In this document: one piece after another, positions 43,445 through 50,886 of the stretch
Position numbering within the stretch: position 1 is the stretch's first letter
Layout of the letters: each line of letters opens with the position of its first letter
Assembly (NCBI GenBank): GCA_030064845.1
Contig: JASJEC010000086.1
Coordinates: forward strand, 1 to 50,886
Direction: 5' to 3'
Length of the DNA stretch: 50,886 nucleotides
Source: Kiloniellales bacterium
Lineage (GTDB): Bacteria; Pseudomonadota; Alphaproteobacteria; Kiloniellales; JAKSDN01
Position numbers and translations under genes: made by a program
Notes under the pieces: model-generated
Database searches by the model: none
What the model saw: only the letters and a program-made list of their open reading frames with translations
Told to the model about the DNA's origin: nothing

Positions 43445-44379
43445 GTAGCCCTGGGAGCGGTGGCACCTCGCACGGCGCCGAGGAAGGCCGCGCTTGCGGC
43501 TTCGTCGCGATCCTGGGCGCGCCCAACGCGGGCAAGTCGACGCTGCTGAACGCGCTGGCCGGGGCCAAGGTCTCGATCGTGTCACCCAAGGTCCAGACCA
43601 CGCGCAGCCGGATCCGCGCCATCGCCGTGGAGGGACCGAGCCAGCTGATCTTCGTCGACACCCCGGGCATCTTCGCGCCCAAGCGGCGCCTGGAGCGGGC
43701 CATGGTGGCGGCGGCGTGGAGCGGCGCCGGCGACGCCGACGTGCTGGTCCTGGTGGTCGACGCCGGGATCAAGCAGCCCGATCCCGACACGCAGCGGATC
43801 CTCGAAGGACTCCGCGAACAGGGGCGCCGCGCGGTCCTGGTCCTCAACAAGGTCGACGCCGTCAAGCGCGAGACCCTGCTGGCGCTGGCCGCGCGTTTCC
43901 AGGAGGAGGGGCTGTTCGACCGGATCTTCATGATCTCGGCGCTGGAGGGCGACGGCATTGCTGACCTCAAGGCCCACCTGGGCGGCGCCGTGCCGCCGGG
44001 GCCGTGGCATTACCCCGAGGACCAGCTGTCCGATCTGCCCCAGCGCCTGCTGGCGGCGGAGGTGACCCGCGAGAAGCTGTTCCTGCGCCTGCACCAGGAG
44101 CTGCCCTATGCGCTGACGGTCGAGACCGAGACCTGGGAGGAGCGCGCCGACGGCGGCATCAGGATCGAGCAGACCATCTACGTCCGGCGCGACTCCCAGA
44201 AGGCCATGGTCCTGGGCAAGGGCGGCCGGGCGATCAAGGCGGTCCGGGAAGCCGCCCAGCAGGAGCTGGCCGAGAGCCTCGAGCGCCCGGTCCACCTCTT
44301 TCTCTTCGTCAAGGTGCGCAAGAACTGGATCGACGACCCGGCGCGCTACCGGCCCTGGGGCCTCGATTTCGAGGCCTGA
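43441..44379 (+). CDS. era: GTPase Era
   Basis: 312 aa. The P-loop GAPNAGKST is at residues 26-34, with VDTPGIF and NKVD as G3 and G4. KH-domain features include IYVRRDSQKAMVLGKGGRAIKAV and FLFVKVRKNWIDD. It binds 16S rRNA for 30S maturation. The GTG start overlaps rnc. The N-terminal 19 residues are a Gly/Ser-rich extension before the G domain. Confidence 0.96.
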   Translation: MSSPGSGGTSHGAEEGRACGFVAILGAPNAGKSTLLNALAGAKVSIVSPKVQTTRSRIRAIAVEGPSQLIFVDTPGIFAPKRRLERAMVAAAWSGAGDADVLVLVVDAGIKQPDPDTQRILEGLREQGRRAVLVLNKVDAVKRETLLALAARFQEEGLFDRIFMISALEGDGIADLKAHLGGAVPPGPWHYPEDQLSDLPQRLLAAEVTREKLFLRLHQELPYALTVETETWEERADGGIRIEQTIYVRRDSQKAMVLGKGGRAIKAVREAAQQELAESLERPVHLFLFVKVRKNWIDDPARYRPWGLDFEA

Positions 44380-44413
44380 AGCGAGTCGCGCCGACACGGA
44401 TGTCGGTGGCAAG

Positions 44414-44440
44414 AATCGGGCGAAGGCCGATTCGCCCTTT
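44414..44440 (+). terminator. Nested alternative hairpins between era and recO (candidate terminator or attenuator)
   Basis: Two overlapping perfect 7-bp stems are possible. GAATCGG (44414-44420) pairs with CCGATTC (44427-44433), or GGGCGAA (44418-44424) pairs with TTCGCCC (44431-44437), the second followed by TTT. They cannot form together. The short T-run makes termination weak. Located 33 bp before the recO start. Confidence 0.4.
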
Positions 44441-44473
44441 GTCATCTCGCTCCGGCCTCGGCAAGCTGGCGCC

Positions 44474-45217
44474 ATGGAATGGAGCGACCAGGGCATCGTG
44501 CTGAGCGCCCGGCCGCACGGCGAGGCCGGCGCCGTGGTGCAGCTGCTGACCCGTGGCCACGGCCGCCATGCCGGGCTGGTCCGCGGCGGGCAGGGGCGCC
44601 GGGCGCGCGGCGTGCTGCAGCCGGGCAACGAGGTGGCGGCGACTTGGCGCGCGCGGCTCGCCGAGCATCTCGGCAGCTACAGCTGCGAGCTCGCGGTCAG
44701 CCACGCCGCCGGGCTGCTCGACCGGCCGGCCGCGCTGAACGCGCTGGGCGCCGCGTCCGCCGTCCTCGAGCGCGCCCTGCCCGAGCGCGAGCCCCATCCC
44801 GCCTGCTACGAGGGCATGGTGGCGCTGCTGGCCGCCCTGCAGGGCGAGCACTGGGCAGAGGCCTTCGTCCTATGGGAGGTCTCCCTTCTGGCCGAGCTGG
44901 GCTTCGGCCTCGATCTCACCGCCTGCGCCGCCGGCGGCGACAATGATCAGCTCGCCTATGTCTCACCGCGCAGCGCGCGCGCTGTCTCGCTCGCCGCCGG
45001 CGAGCCCTACCGGGACCGTTTGCTGCCGCTGCCGGGGTTCCTGATCGGGCGCGGCGGCGGCGGCCCGCTCGAGGTGGCCCAGGGGCTGAAGATGACCGGG
45101 TTCTTCCTCGAGCGCTTCGTTTTCGGCCCCCAGGAACGCCCGCTCCCCGGGCCCCGCCGGCGGCTGGCCGAGCGCTTTCCGCTGCCCGAAGGGCAGGAGG
45201 CGGGGGCCGCCCCATGA
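44474..45217 (+). CDS. recO: DNA repair protein RecO
   Basis: 247 aa. WSDQGIVLSARPHGEAGAVVQLLTRGHGRHAGLVRGG is the OB-fold start of alphaproteobacterial RecO. The ending FGLDLTACAAGGDN, YVSPRSARAVSLAAGEPY, then RLLPLPGFL is also typical. It assists RecA loading with RecR in recombinational repair. The ATG at 44474 is 94 bp after era; the end overlaps tag. Confidence 0.9.
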   Translation: MEWSDQGIVLSARPHGEAGAVVQLLTRGHGRHAGLVRGGQGRRARGVLQPGNEVAATWRARLAEHLGSYSCELAVSHAAGLLDRPAALNALGAASAVLERALPEREPHPACYEGMVALLAALQGEHWAEAFVLWEVSLLAELGFGLDLTACAAGGDNDQLAYVSPRSARAVSLAAGEPYRDRLLPLPGFLIGRGGGGPLEVAQGLKMTGFFLERFVFGPQERPLPGPRRRLAERFPLPEGQEAGAAP

Positions 45218-45810
45218 CGGCGGAGGGCAGGACCCGCTGCGCCTGGGTCGGCGCGGAAGCGATCTACCGCGACTACCACGACCGCGAGTGGGGCGTGCCG
45301 TTGCTGGACGACTGCGCGCTCTTCGAGATGCTGATTCTTGAAGGCGCCCAGGCCGGTCTCTCCTGGCTGACGATCCTCAAGAAGCGCGAGAACTACCGCG
45401 CCGTGTTCGACGGCTTCGACCCCGATGTGGTCGCCGGATACGGCGCCGAGAAGACCGCCGCGTTGCTCGCCGACCCGGGGATCGTGCGCAACCGCGCCAA
45501 GATCGCCGCGGCGATCGACAACGCCAAGGGCTGGCGCGCGATCATGGAAAGCGAGGGCAGCTTCGCCGGCTTCGTCTGGTCCTTCGTCGGTGGCCGGCCG
45601 ATCGTCAATCGCTGGCGCGGCCTGGACGAGGTCCCGGTTGAGACGGAGGAGTCCCGCGCGCTCTCCAAGGCGCTCAAGAAGCGGGGCTTTCGCTTCGTCG
45701 GCCCGACCATCTGCTACGCCTTCATGCAGGCCGTCGGCATGGTCAACGACCACACGACCGACTGCTTTCGCCACCGCGAGGTGTCGGCGATGGCGACCCA
45801 CGAGCCATGA
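45214..45810 (+). CDS. tag: DNA-3-methyladenine glycosylase I
   Basis: 198 aa. RCAWVG, YHDREWGVP, LEGAQAGLSWLTILKKRENYR, FVGPTICYAFMQAVGMVNDHTTDCF hold the Cys and His zinc ligands and Tag-specific Glu/Trp pocket. It removes 3-methyladenine from alkylated DNA. Its start overlaps the recO stop and its end overlaps the next small gene, both as ATGA. Confidence 0.95.
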   Translation: MTAEGRTRCAWVGAEAIYRDYHDREWGVPLLDDCALFEMLILEGAQAGLSWLTILKKRENYRAVFDGFDPDVVAGYGAEKTAALLADPGIVRNRAKIAAAIDNAKGWRAIMESEGSFAGFVWSFVGGRPIVNRWRGLDEVPVETEESRALSKALKKRGFRFVGPTICYAFMQAVGMVNDHTTDCFRHREVSAMATHEP

Positions 45811-46043
45811 AGGCGCCCAACTCGCACTATCGGCGGCTCATGACGGCGCCGCGCCTGGCGCGCGTCGGCCTCGGACTGCTGCTGGTCGTCGGCGGCTTCT
45901 TCGGCTTCCTGCCGGTGCTGGGCTTCTGGATGATCCCGCTCGGCTTGGTCGTGATCTTCTTCGAGGCGCCCTGGGTGCGCGAGCGCTGGCGCCGGTCCCG
46001 GGCCTGGCTGAAGCAGAGGCGCTCGCAGCGCGAGCGGGCGTGA
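45807..46043 (+). CDS. Small membrane protein of unknown function
   Basis: 78 aa. Two adjacent hydrophobic stretches (RVGLGLLLVVGGFFGFLPVLGFWMIPLGLVVIFF) lie between basic ends, predicting a hairpin in the inner membrane with both ends cytoplasmic. It resembles short PGPGW/DUF-like membrane proteins but I do not recognise a family with certainty. The ATG overlaps the tag stop by 4 bp, so it is translated with recO and tag. Confidence 0.7.
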   Translation: MKAPNSHYRRLMTAPRLARVGLGLLLVVGGFFGFLPVLGFWMIPLGLVVIFFEAPWVRERWRRSRAWLKQRRSQRERA

Positions 46044-46154
46044 CCGCGGGCGGCAGGCGGGCCCGCGGCATACCATGTGACGTCGATCTGGTCCGCTCGT
46101 GAGGTTTCCGCCATCATGGGCGGCGATTCCCATGACACGGAACGGAGAGGGTCC

Positions 46155-46778
46155 ATGCGCAAGCTTTTCCTGGTGCTGTTCGTCGCCGCTCTGACCAGCG
46201 GCTGCGCGGTCGGCAACTCGCACCGCTACGACCTGGGAGACGCGGAACTCACTCTGGAAACCCAGAAATCCGTGGCGGTCATGACCATCGATCTTCGGCC
46301 CTATATCCTGGACGGCGACAAGGAGCCGACCTTCGTTGGGCTCCAGCGCGGAGGCTACGGCATTCCTTTCAATGTTTCGACCAGGAGCGGACGGCCCCTG
46401 TCCAAGGACATGACGATCTCCATCGTTGACGCCATGAAGAAGAGTAAGGTAGACGCCTTCGGCGTGAACGCGCCCGACGAACCGACGCGTGCGCTGGCTC
46501 GTCAGCTTCTGCTCAAGGAGAATGCCGACCGCCTCGTGCTTTTCCAGCTGCGAGAGTGGAAGGCCGATACCTTCATTAACACGGCGCTGATTTACGATGT
46601 CACCCTTGAAGTGTTGCGCGGCGACGGCACGTCTTTGACCAAGAAAGACCTGGCCGGTCGCGACAACCTGGGAGCAGCGCTGGTGCCGGCCGACGCGCGG
46701 GTGAACACCGAGCGGGCCTTCAAGGGTAAGCTGGAGCAGTTGCTCAACGACTCCGACGTCGCGGCGGCGCTCCGGTAG
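46155..46778 (+). CDS. Predicted lipoprotein of unknown function
   Basis: 207 aa. The signal peptide MRKLFLVLFVAALTSGC ends in a lipobox with Cys17. The mature protein has two beta-rich parts (SVAVMTIDLRPYIL and ADTFINTALIYDVTLEVL) and resembles small outer-membrane assembly or flagellar-type accessory lipoproteins in outline, but no family is assigned. The ATG at 46155 follows GGAGAGG; an upstream start at 46077 lacks signal-peptide character. No partner gene is obvious. Confidence 0.72.
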   Translation: MRKLFLVLFVAALTSGCAVGNSHRYDLGDAELTLETQKSVAVMTIDLRPYILDGDKEPTFVGLQRGGYGIPFNVSTRSGRPLSKDMTISIVDAMKKSKVDAFGVNAPDEPTRALARQLLLKENADRLVLFQLREWKADTFINTALIYDVTLEVLRGDGTSLTKKDLAGRDNLGAALVPADARVNTERAFKGKLEQLLNDSDVAAALR

Positions 46779-46790
46779 TCCGCAAGGCCG

Positions 46791-48071
46791 TCAGTCTTCC
46801 GCCGGTTGCGGCGCGAGCTCCGCGGTCAGCGGGGCCTGGGCGCTGATCTGCTGATAGGGCTCGGTCTCGGCTTCCGGCGTCGGCTCCCGGCGGATCACGC
46901 GGAACAGCACGAAGAGGGCGTAGCTGCCCGCGATCACCAGGGCGATGGTCATGAAGGCCTTGGGCCCCAGGACCGGGGTGAGGGCGGTGGCGACGGCAGG
47001 CAGGACGAGCGCCGAGACCGACCAGGCGATCATCAGCGTGCTGGAGAGCGAGACGTAGTACTCGGGATCGGCGCGGTCATTGGCGTGGGCGTTGGCGATG
47101 GCGTAGATCGATTCCGTGGCGCCGGTCCAGACCGCGAAGACGATCACCACCCAGAAGAAGGCGTCGGTGCCGATCCGGCTGGCGATTCCCGCCATGGCGA
47201 GGACCAGCAGCGAGGCGGCGATCAGCACGAAGCGGCGGTCGATCCGGTCGGACAGGGCGCCTAGCGGATACTGCACGGCGATCATGCCGAACTGCATGAG
47301 GAAGAGCAGCAGCGCCACCTCGTCCTTGCCGTAACCTTCGGCGGTCACGTAGATCGGCGCGAAGCCCTGGATCAGCATGGTCAGCCCGCCGACCGCGAGC
47401 AGGCCGACCAGGCCCACGGGCGAGATCCGCCAGACCGCCTTGACGGCGATGGTGACCGAGGCGGGCGGGGGCGGCGTCTGCAGCCGGGTCAGGCCGACCG
47501 GCAGGATGGCGAGCGCCGCGAAGAAGATGCCGAGCAGCGGCGCCTGCAGCCCGTCGAGCGAGACCAGGCTGAGCAGGAAGGAGCCCGCGCCGATGGCGAT
47601 CACGTAGACCATGTAGAAGACCGCGATCACCTTGCCGCGCCAGTCGTTGGGGCAGGCGTCGTTGAGCCAGCTCTGGCTGACGATGAAGAGGCCGGAGGCG
47701 GCGACGCCGTAGAGCGCCCGCGACGCGATCCAGAGCAGCGGGACGGTCCCGAGGCAGATCAGCAGGACCGAGAGGATCACGAAGGCCGTGAAGGAGCCGA
47801 AGGCCCGCGCGTGGCCGACCCGCCGGACCATGGGCCCGGCGATCAGGCAGCCGAGCAGGCCGCCGCCCGCCAGCGCGGTCAGGATCGCGCCGGCGACCCA
47901 GGGCGGGAAGCCGGCGTCCGCCAGCTTCACCGGCACGTAGGCGAACATCAGGCCGTTGCCCAGCGCCAGCAGGCCCATGGAAAGGATGATGCTGCTGATC
48001 GCCAGCGGCGGGCGCGGCCCCGCTTCCTTGCCCGATGCCATGCTCATGCTCGCCCCCGCCTCCGCCGCCAT
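46791..48071 (-). CDS. Major facilitator superfamily transporter (YcaD-like group)
   Basis: 426 aa with about 12 membrane segments. GNGLMFAYVPVKLADAGFPPWVAG, GPMVRRVGHARAFG and the mid-protein SQSWLNDACPNDWRGKVIAVFYMVY fit the UMF2/YcaD-like branch of MFS exporters of unknown substrate. The C-terminus is an acidic, Pro-rich tail. It is divergent from the VOC gene and converges on the lipoprotein gene with a 12-bp gap. The N-terminal about 20 residues are poorly conserved, and a downstream Met could be the start. Confidence 0.85.
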   Translation of the reverse strand: MAAEAGASMSMASGKEAGPRPPLAISSIILSMGLLALGNGLMFAYVPVKLADAGFPPWVAGAILTALAGGGLLGCLIAGPMVRRVGHARAFGSFTAFVILSVLLICLGTVPLLWIASRALYGVAASGLFIVSQSWLNDACPNDWRGKVIAVFYMVYVIAIGAGSFLLSLVSLDGLQAPLLGIFFAALAILPVGLTRLQTPPPPASVTIAVKAVWRISPVGLVGLLAVGGLTMLIQGFAPIYVTAEGYGKDEVALLLFLMQFGMIAVQYPLGALSDRIDRRFVLIAASLLVLAMAGIASRIGTDAFFWVVIVFAVWTGATESIYAIANAHANDRADPEYYVSLSSTLMIAWSVSALVLPAVATALTPVLGPKAFMTIALVIAGSYALFVLFRVIRREPTPEAETEPYQQISAQAPLTAELAPQPAED

Positions 48072-48168
48072 CCTTCGCCCGGGCTCCGGCGGCTGTCAAT
48101 CCGCCCCGTGACTGTGGCAAGCTCCGGCGAGGCCTGGAAGTAGAGCCTCTGGAAGAGGGACGCGGAGC

Positions 48169-49005
48169 ATGGCGGAAGCGCGCCGTTTCGATCACATCGT
48201 GGTCGCCGTCGAGGACCTCGACGCGGCCGCCCGGCGCTATGAAGCGCTCGGCTTCACGCTGACTCCGCGCGCCGCGCACGAGGCCCGCATGGGCACCTCG
48301 AACCGCCTGGCGCAATTCGCCGAGCGGAACTTCATTGAGCTGCTCGAGGTCGATCGTCCCGGCGGCATAGAGGAGCACGCCTTCGACGCCGTGCCGCCGC
48401 GCTTCAGCTTCGGCGCCCACAACCGGGACTTCCTGCGCCGGGGGTCCGGCCTCTCCATGCTCGTGCTGGCCAGCGAGGACGCGAAGCAGGACCACGCGGA
48501 CCTGCTCGAACGCGGGCTCGAACCCTACGCGCCCTTCTCCTTCGAGCGCCGGGCGCGGCTGCCCGACGGTGCCGAGGTCACGGTCGGCTTTTCCCTGGTT
48601 TTCGCGACCAGTCCGAGCCTTCCGGGCCTGGGCTTCTTCCTCTGCCAGCAGCACGCGCCGCAGTACTTCTGGAAGCCGGAATACCAGTGGCACGCCAACG
48701 GCGCGCGCGGCCTGGCCGCGGTCACCATCGCCACCGAGGATCCGGCGTCTGCCGCCGATTTCCTCGCCAGGCTGACGAACCGGGAAGGGGAGGCGGTCGA
48801 GGGCGGATTCCGGCTGGACGGCGCGGACCAGGAGCTCCTGGTCCTGACGCCTGAGCGGATCCAGGCCGCCATGCCCGGCTGCGGCCTCGCGCCGGCCTCG
48901 GGCCCGCGCTTCGCCGGCGTGGCCCTCCGCTCCGACGCTCGCGAGCCCGGCGTCGTGCCTGCCGGCGAAGCCTGCGGCCTCTTCCTCGAATGGCGCCGCG
49001 GCTAG
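48169..49005 (+). CDS. VOC-superfamily glyoxalase-like protein
   Basis: 278 aa. It begins RRFDHIVVAVEDLDAAARRYEALGFTLTPRAAHE, a glyoxalase-like (PF13468) betaalphabetabetabeta unit with candidate metal ligands His (RFDHIVV) and Glu (NFIELLEV). A second unit begins near GARGLAAVTIATEDPASAADFLARL. No substrate is evident. The ATG at 48169 follows GGGACGCGGAGC. It is divergent from the MFS gene, and the pair may relate to one metabolite. Confidence 0.8.
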   Translation: MAEARRFDHIVVAVEDLDAAARRYEALGFTLTPRAAHEARMGTSNRLAQFAERNFIELLEVDRPGGIEEHAFDAVPPRFSFGAHNRDFLRRGSGLSMLVLASEDAKQDHADLLERGLEPYAPFSFERRARLPDGAEVTVGFSLVFATSPSLPGLGFFLCQQHAPQYFWKPEYQWHANGARGLAAVTIATEDPASAADFLARLTNREGEAVEGGFRLDGADQELLVLTPERIQAAMPGCGLAPASGPRFAGVALRSDAREPGVVPAGEACGLFLEWRRG

Positions 49006-49154
49006 GCGCGGTTTAGGAGAACGGCGCCGGTGTTGGAGCCTCCACTCTCGGGGCTTGTGAGCTGGAAGCCGTGCGGGCGGATGGCTGACCTTGGGTCGCC
49101 TTGGGGTCAAGAGCGGTCCAGCGGGCCGTTTGCCTTGCGTTTCCGCTTACTGAG

Positions 49155-49781
49155 CTAATCCGGTTTTGAAGCTTGCGGCACATAGCCCCATACGGAGATC
49201 GGAGGAATGTTCCGCAACGTGAAGGCAAGCCTTTCGCCGTGGAGGCCGAGCTTCTCCGCTGGCAGGGGCGAGGCCAGCCGATAGGAGTATGCGAGTAAGC
49301 GGCGGCCCGCAGGCATGAGGGAGAATATACCCGCTACCAGCTCCCGTTCCTGCTCAAGCGGCAATAGCGAGGCAGGGATGCCGCAGACGACTGTTCCAAC
49401 ATTACCGATTACCGATGGTGGCAAGATCTTCCCCAAGTCTAAGGCGTCGCCCTCGATGACCGAGACATCCGCATAGGTGCTGCGCAGAAACCGGGCCATT
49501 TCCGCGTCGATCTCAACCGCAATCAGCTTGCTCGCAGGGATGCCCGAGTCGAGGAGAGCACGCGTTACCACACCGGTGCCGGCCCCCAGCTCGACGACAA
49601 ATTCACCCTCCGCGCGGCGTACCTGGTCGGCGACCAGCCGGCTCAAAGTTCTCGACGAAGGAATAATCGATGCCAACCTGTTCGGGTGTGTAACGAAGCG
49701 CCAGAAGTGGAGCCAGCTTGCGGAGCCCGGTCGCGTCCCACTCGGTTCGGTCAAGGTTCGATGTTCGGTCATCTCGTCCAT
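49155..49781 (-). CDS. SAM-dependent methyltransferase (phospholipid N-methyltransferase-like)
   Basis: 208 aa. FWRFVTHPNRLASIIPSSRTLSRLVA precedes the SAM motif I VVELGAGTGVVTRALLDSG and an acidic loop IAVEIDAEMARFL, then VIEGDALDLG and a late PP-less motif CGIPASLLPLE. This order is that of bacterial PmtA-type phosphatidylethanolamine N-methyltransferases and of rRNA-dimethylase-like relatives. Phosphatidylcholine synthesis fits an alphaproteobacterium. Start alternatives are 49781 and 49772; the ribosome-binding site is weak for both. Confidence 0.78.
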   Translation of the reverse strand: MDEMTEHRTLTEPSGTRPGSASWLHFWRFVTHPNRLASIIPSSRTLSRLVADQVRRAEGEFVVELGAGTGVVTRALLDSGIPASKLIAVEIDAEMARFLRSTYADVSVIEGDALDLGKILPPSVIGNVGTVVCGIPASLLPLEQERELVAGIFSLMPAGRRLLAYSYRLASPLPAEKLGLHGERLAFTLRNIPPISVWGYVPQASKPD

Positions 49782-50116
49782 TGTGCATTGCGAAATGATT
49801 GTAGGCTCTCCTGTTCCGGAGGAGAAAGGTCGGCCTCCGGTGGGGTTAGCCTAGCGCAACTATTTCGTAGTGTCGTCTTGCGCGCGCGTCTCGGAGCAGA
49901 TTCGATCAACCCGCCGGGGCTTCGAACTGCCATGGCCTTTGGTGGCCCCACCATAATGGCAGCGCAACACGCCGACAAATCGATTGCTTTGATGCAAGTG
50001 GGTGTAATGCGGCAGACTGGCGATTGCCGGAGAGACGCCAGCCAGTGAGGCATGTCGGAAGCTAATCCGCCGTCGCGGTGCGGCGCGGCCTTCGGCTGGG
50101 ATAACGCGGCGGCACC
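49782..50116. other. Intergenic region of about 335 bp without a supported gene
   Basis: The stretch between the methyltransferase start and the small exported protein's stop has open frames on both strands, but none shows family similarity, a good ribosome-binding site or consistent third-position GC. It should hold the methyltransferase promoter. No repeat or known RNA was recognised. Confidence 0.45.
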
Positions 50117-50608
50117 TCAGCGGCACCTCTCTATGGTCTCCATGATGCCGTTCCAGATGGCGCCGTTCCACACGACCCGGGGCTTCTCGACGATGTTGTA
50201 GGTGATCTTCTGCGCTTTCTCATCGAAGCTGAAATCCAGCAGGAACAGCCCGACCCACTTCTTCGTCGTCGCCCGGCCCTGATCCGCGTCGGGTGGCTCA
50301 AAAACGGTGCCGTGCTCGGCGCCGCTCCGGGTTTTGACGCAATGCCAGATCTCCTCGGTCATGAAGAATGACCTCTGGTCCCCTCTGGCCGGGGCTTGCC
50401 CGTTGACGTGCGGGTCTCCAGCCGCCCCACCGGCGTCCGGAGCGGCGAACCCGGAGGCGCCGAACCCGAGCGTGAAGACCACGGCGGCGGCCGCCAAAGC
50501 GCGCGTTCCAGCGCTCACTCCAGCCAGCCTGCCGGCGCCGAAGGCCGTCCGTTGACAGAGGGGTCGCAAGCGAAACGCGCTGTCCACCCGCGAACGACCT
50601 CCCGACAT
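50117..50608 (-). CDS. Small exported protein of unknown function
   Basis: Up to 163 aa. A hydrophobic segment (ALAAAAVVFTLGFGASGFAA) with an Ala-rich cleavage-like site suggests export. The mature part carries FFMTEEIWHCVKTRSGAEHG, FLLDFSFDEKAQKITYN and VVWNGAIWNGIMETIERCR, with two Cys that could pair in the periplasm. The ATG at 50608 has GGAGAG; a GTG at 50518 would give a more ordinary signal peptide (MSAGTRALAAAA...). No family is recognised. Confidence 0.55.
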   Translation of the reverse strand: MSGGRSRVDSAFRLRPLCQRTAFGAGRLAGVSAGTRALAAAAVVFTLGFGASGFAAPDAGGAAGDPHVNGQAPARGDQRSFFMTEEIWHCVKTRSGAEHGTVFEPPDADQGRATTKKWVGLFLLDFSFDEKAQKITYNIVEKPRVVWNGAIWNGIMETIERCR

Positions 50609-50739
50609 GGTGTATGCTCTCCGGAGTTGGCGCCGGCAGGCAGTCTATACCATCCGATGCACTTGGCGAGCGGCGTTTGGAGCGCCGGAGTGTTGCCGAA
50701 GGTCACGGCCGGCTCCGGCGAAGCGGTCCTGAACAGGCC

Positions 50740-50886
50740 CTAGGCCGCCGGCATGTGAAAGCCGGGCGTCGAGAGCGACAGCGCGACCTCTTCCTCGGTC
50801 ATGTTCTCCTCGATGGTCTCGAACAGCGGCGACGAGAGATAGCGCTCGCCGGTATCCGGCAGCATGCAGAGGATGACCGTGCCGGG
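50740..50886 (-). CDS. cysK: Cysteine synthase A, C-terminal fragment
   Basis: The window ends inside this gene; 48 codons and the stop are present. PGTVILCMLPDTGERYLSS followed by PLFETI is the conserved C-terminal block of O-acetylserine sulfhydrylases. The remaining tail is EENMTEEEVALSLSTPGFHMPAA. The PLP-binding Lys lies outside the window. The product combines sulfide with O-acetylserine; with cysD and cysNC this organism has parts of the sulfate-to-cysteine route in the window, although they are 33 kb apart. Confidence 0.88.
   Translation of the reverse strand, partial: PGTVILCMLPDTGERYLSSPLFETIEENMTEEEVALSLSTPGFHMPAA

Noticed and set aside
47077..49110. A 677-codon minus-strand frame spanning the VOC gene and part of the MFS gene
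   Set aside because: It overlaps the VOC gene in antisense and the MFS gene in another frame. Both real genes have conserved family patterns.

Overview
This is a GC-rich chromosomal window from an alphaproteobacterium, most likely a free-living marine or soil member of the Rhodospirillales/Kiloniellales type. Three things point there: the housekeeping order NYN-protein / folK / rpoZ / rsh / DUF2062 / acpS / lepB / rnc / era / recO, an ScfR/RamB-type regulator, and interspersed palindromes of the alphaproteobacterial GCCGGG(C/A)TTGA(C/T)CCGGC type. I found no rRNA, tRNA, CRISPR array, intact insertion sequence, prophage or plasmid replication genes. Assignment below class level is inference.

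Left part (1-14.5 kb) is accessory metabolism in short transcription units. It holds an SDR tail, a lambda-crystallin/gulonate-dehydrogenase-like enzyme, choline sulfatase betC, an ScfR-type regulator, a small conserved alphaproteobacterial protein, a decayed second copy of part of betC, a SpoIIAA-like protein, and a divergent pair of zinc-type alcohol dehydrogenase/quinone reductase and HxlR regulator. These are followed by a UDP-glucuronate decarboxylase, an MFS carrier, a FAH-superfamily hydratase, a yeast-type cytosine deaminase, and a class III cyclase-TolB-TPR protein next to a stand-alone paralogue of its TPR part. A strong minus-strand intrinsic terminator and hairpin lie just upstream of the hydratase and suggest a small RNA or attenuator.

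Middle part (14.5-34.2 kb) contains sulfate activation (cysD, fused cysNC), a lipoprotein alpha/beta hydrolase, an isochorismatase-like hydrolase divergent from a livHMGF-type ABC importer, and a CBS-domain protein. A TPP riboswitch then controls thiOSGE. Next come an M23 peptidase-bactofilin pair (cell shape), a three-gene minus-strand unit (haloacid dehalogenase, alpha/beta hydrolase, threonine dehydratase-like enzyme) and a soluble lytic transglycosylase.

Right part (34.4-50.9 kb) is largely housekeeping: dapA, smpB, a family-5 uracil-DNA glycosylase, a NYN-domain protein, folK, rpoZ, rsh (ppGpp), DUF2062, acpS, lepB, rnc, era, recO and tag. Translational coupling by 4-bp ATGA/GTGA overlaps is frequent. 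After it come a lipoprotein, a second MFS carrier, a VOC protein, a phospholipid-methyltransferase-like enzyme, a small exported protein and the C-terminus of cysteine synthase.

The window does not show a clear new multi-gene defence or biosynthetic system. The most unusual signals are the leader/small RNA at 10.8 kb, the cyclase-like protein with several catalytic positions changed beside its TPR paralogue, and the betC remnant bounded by an inverted repeat.
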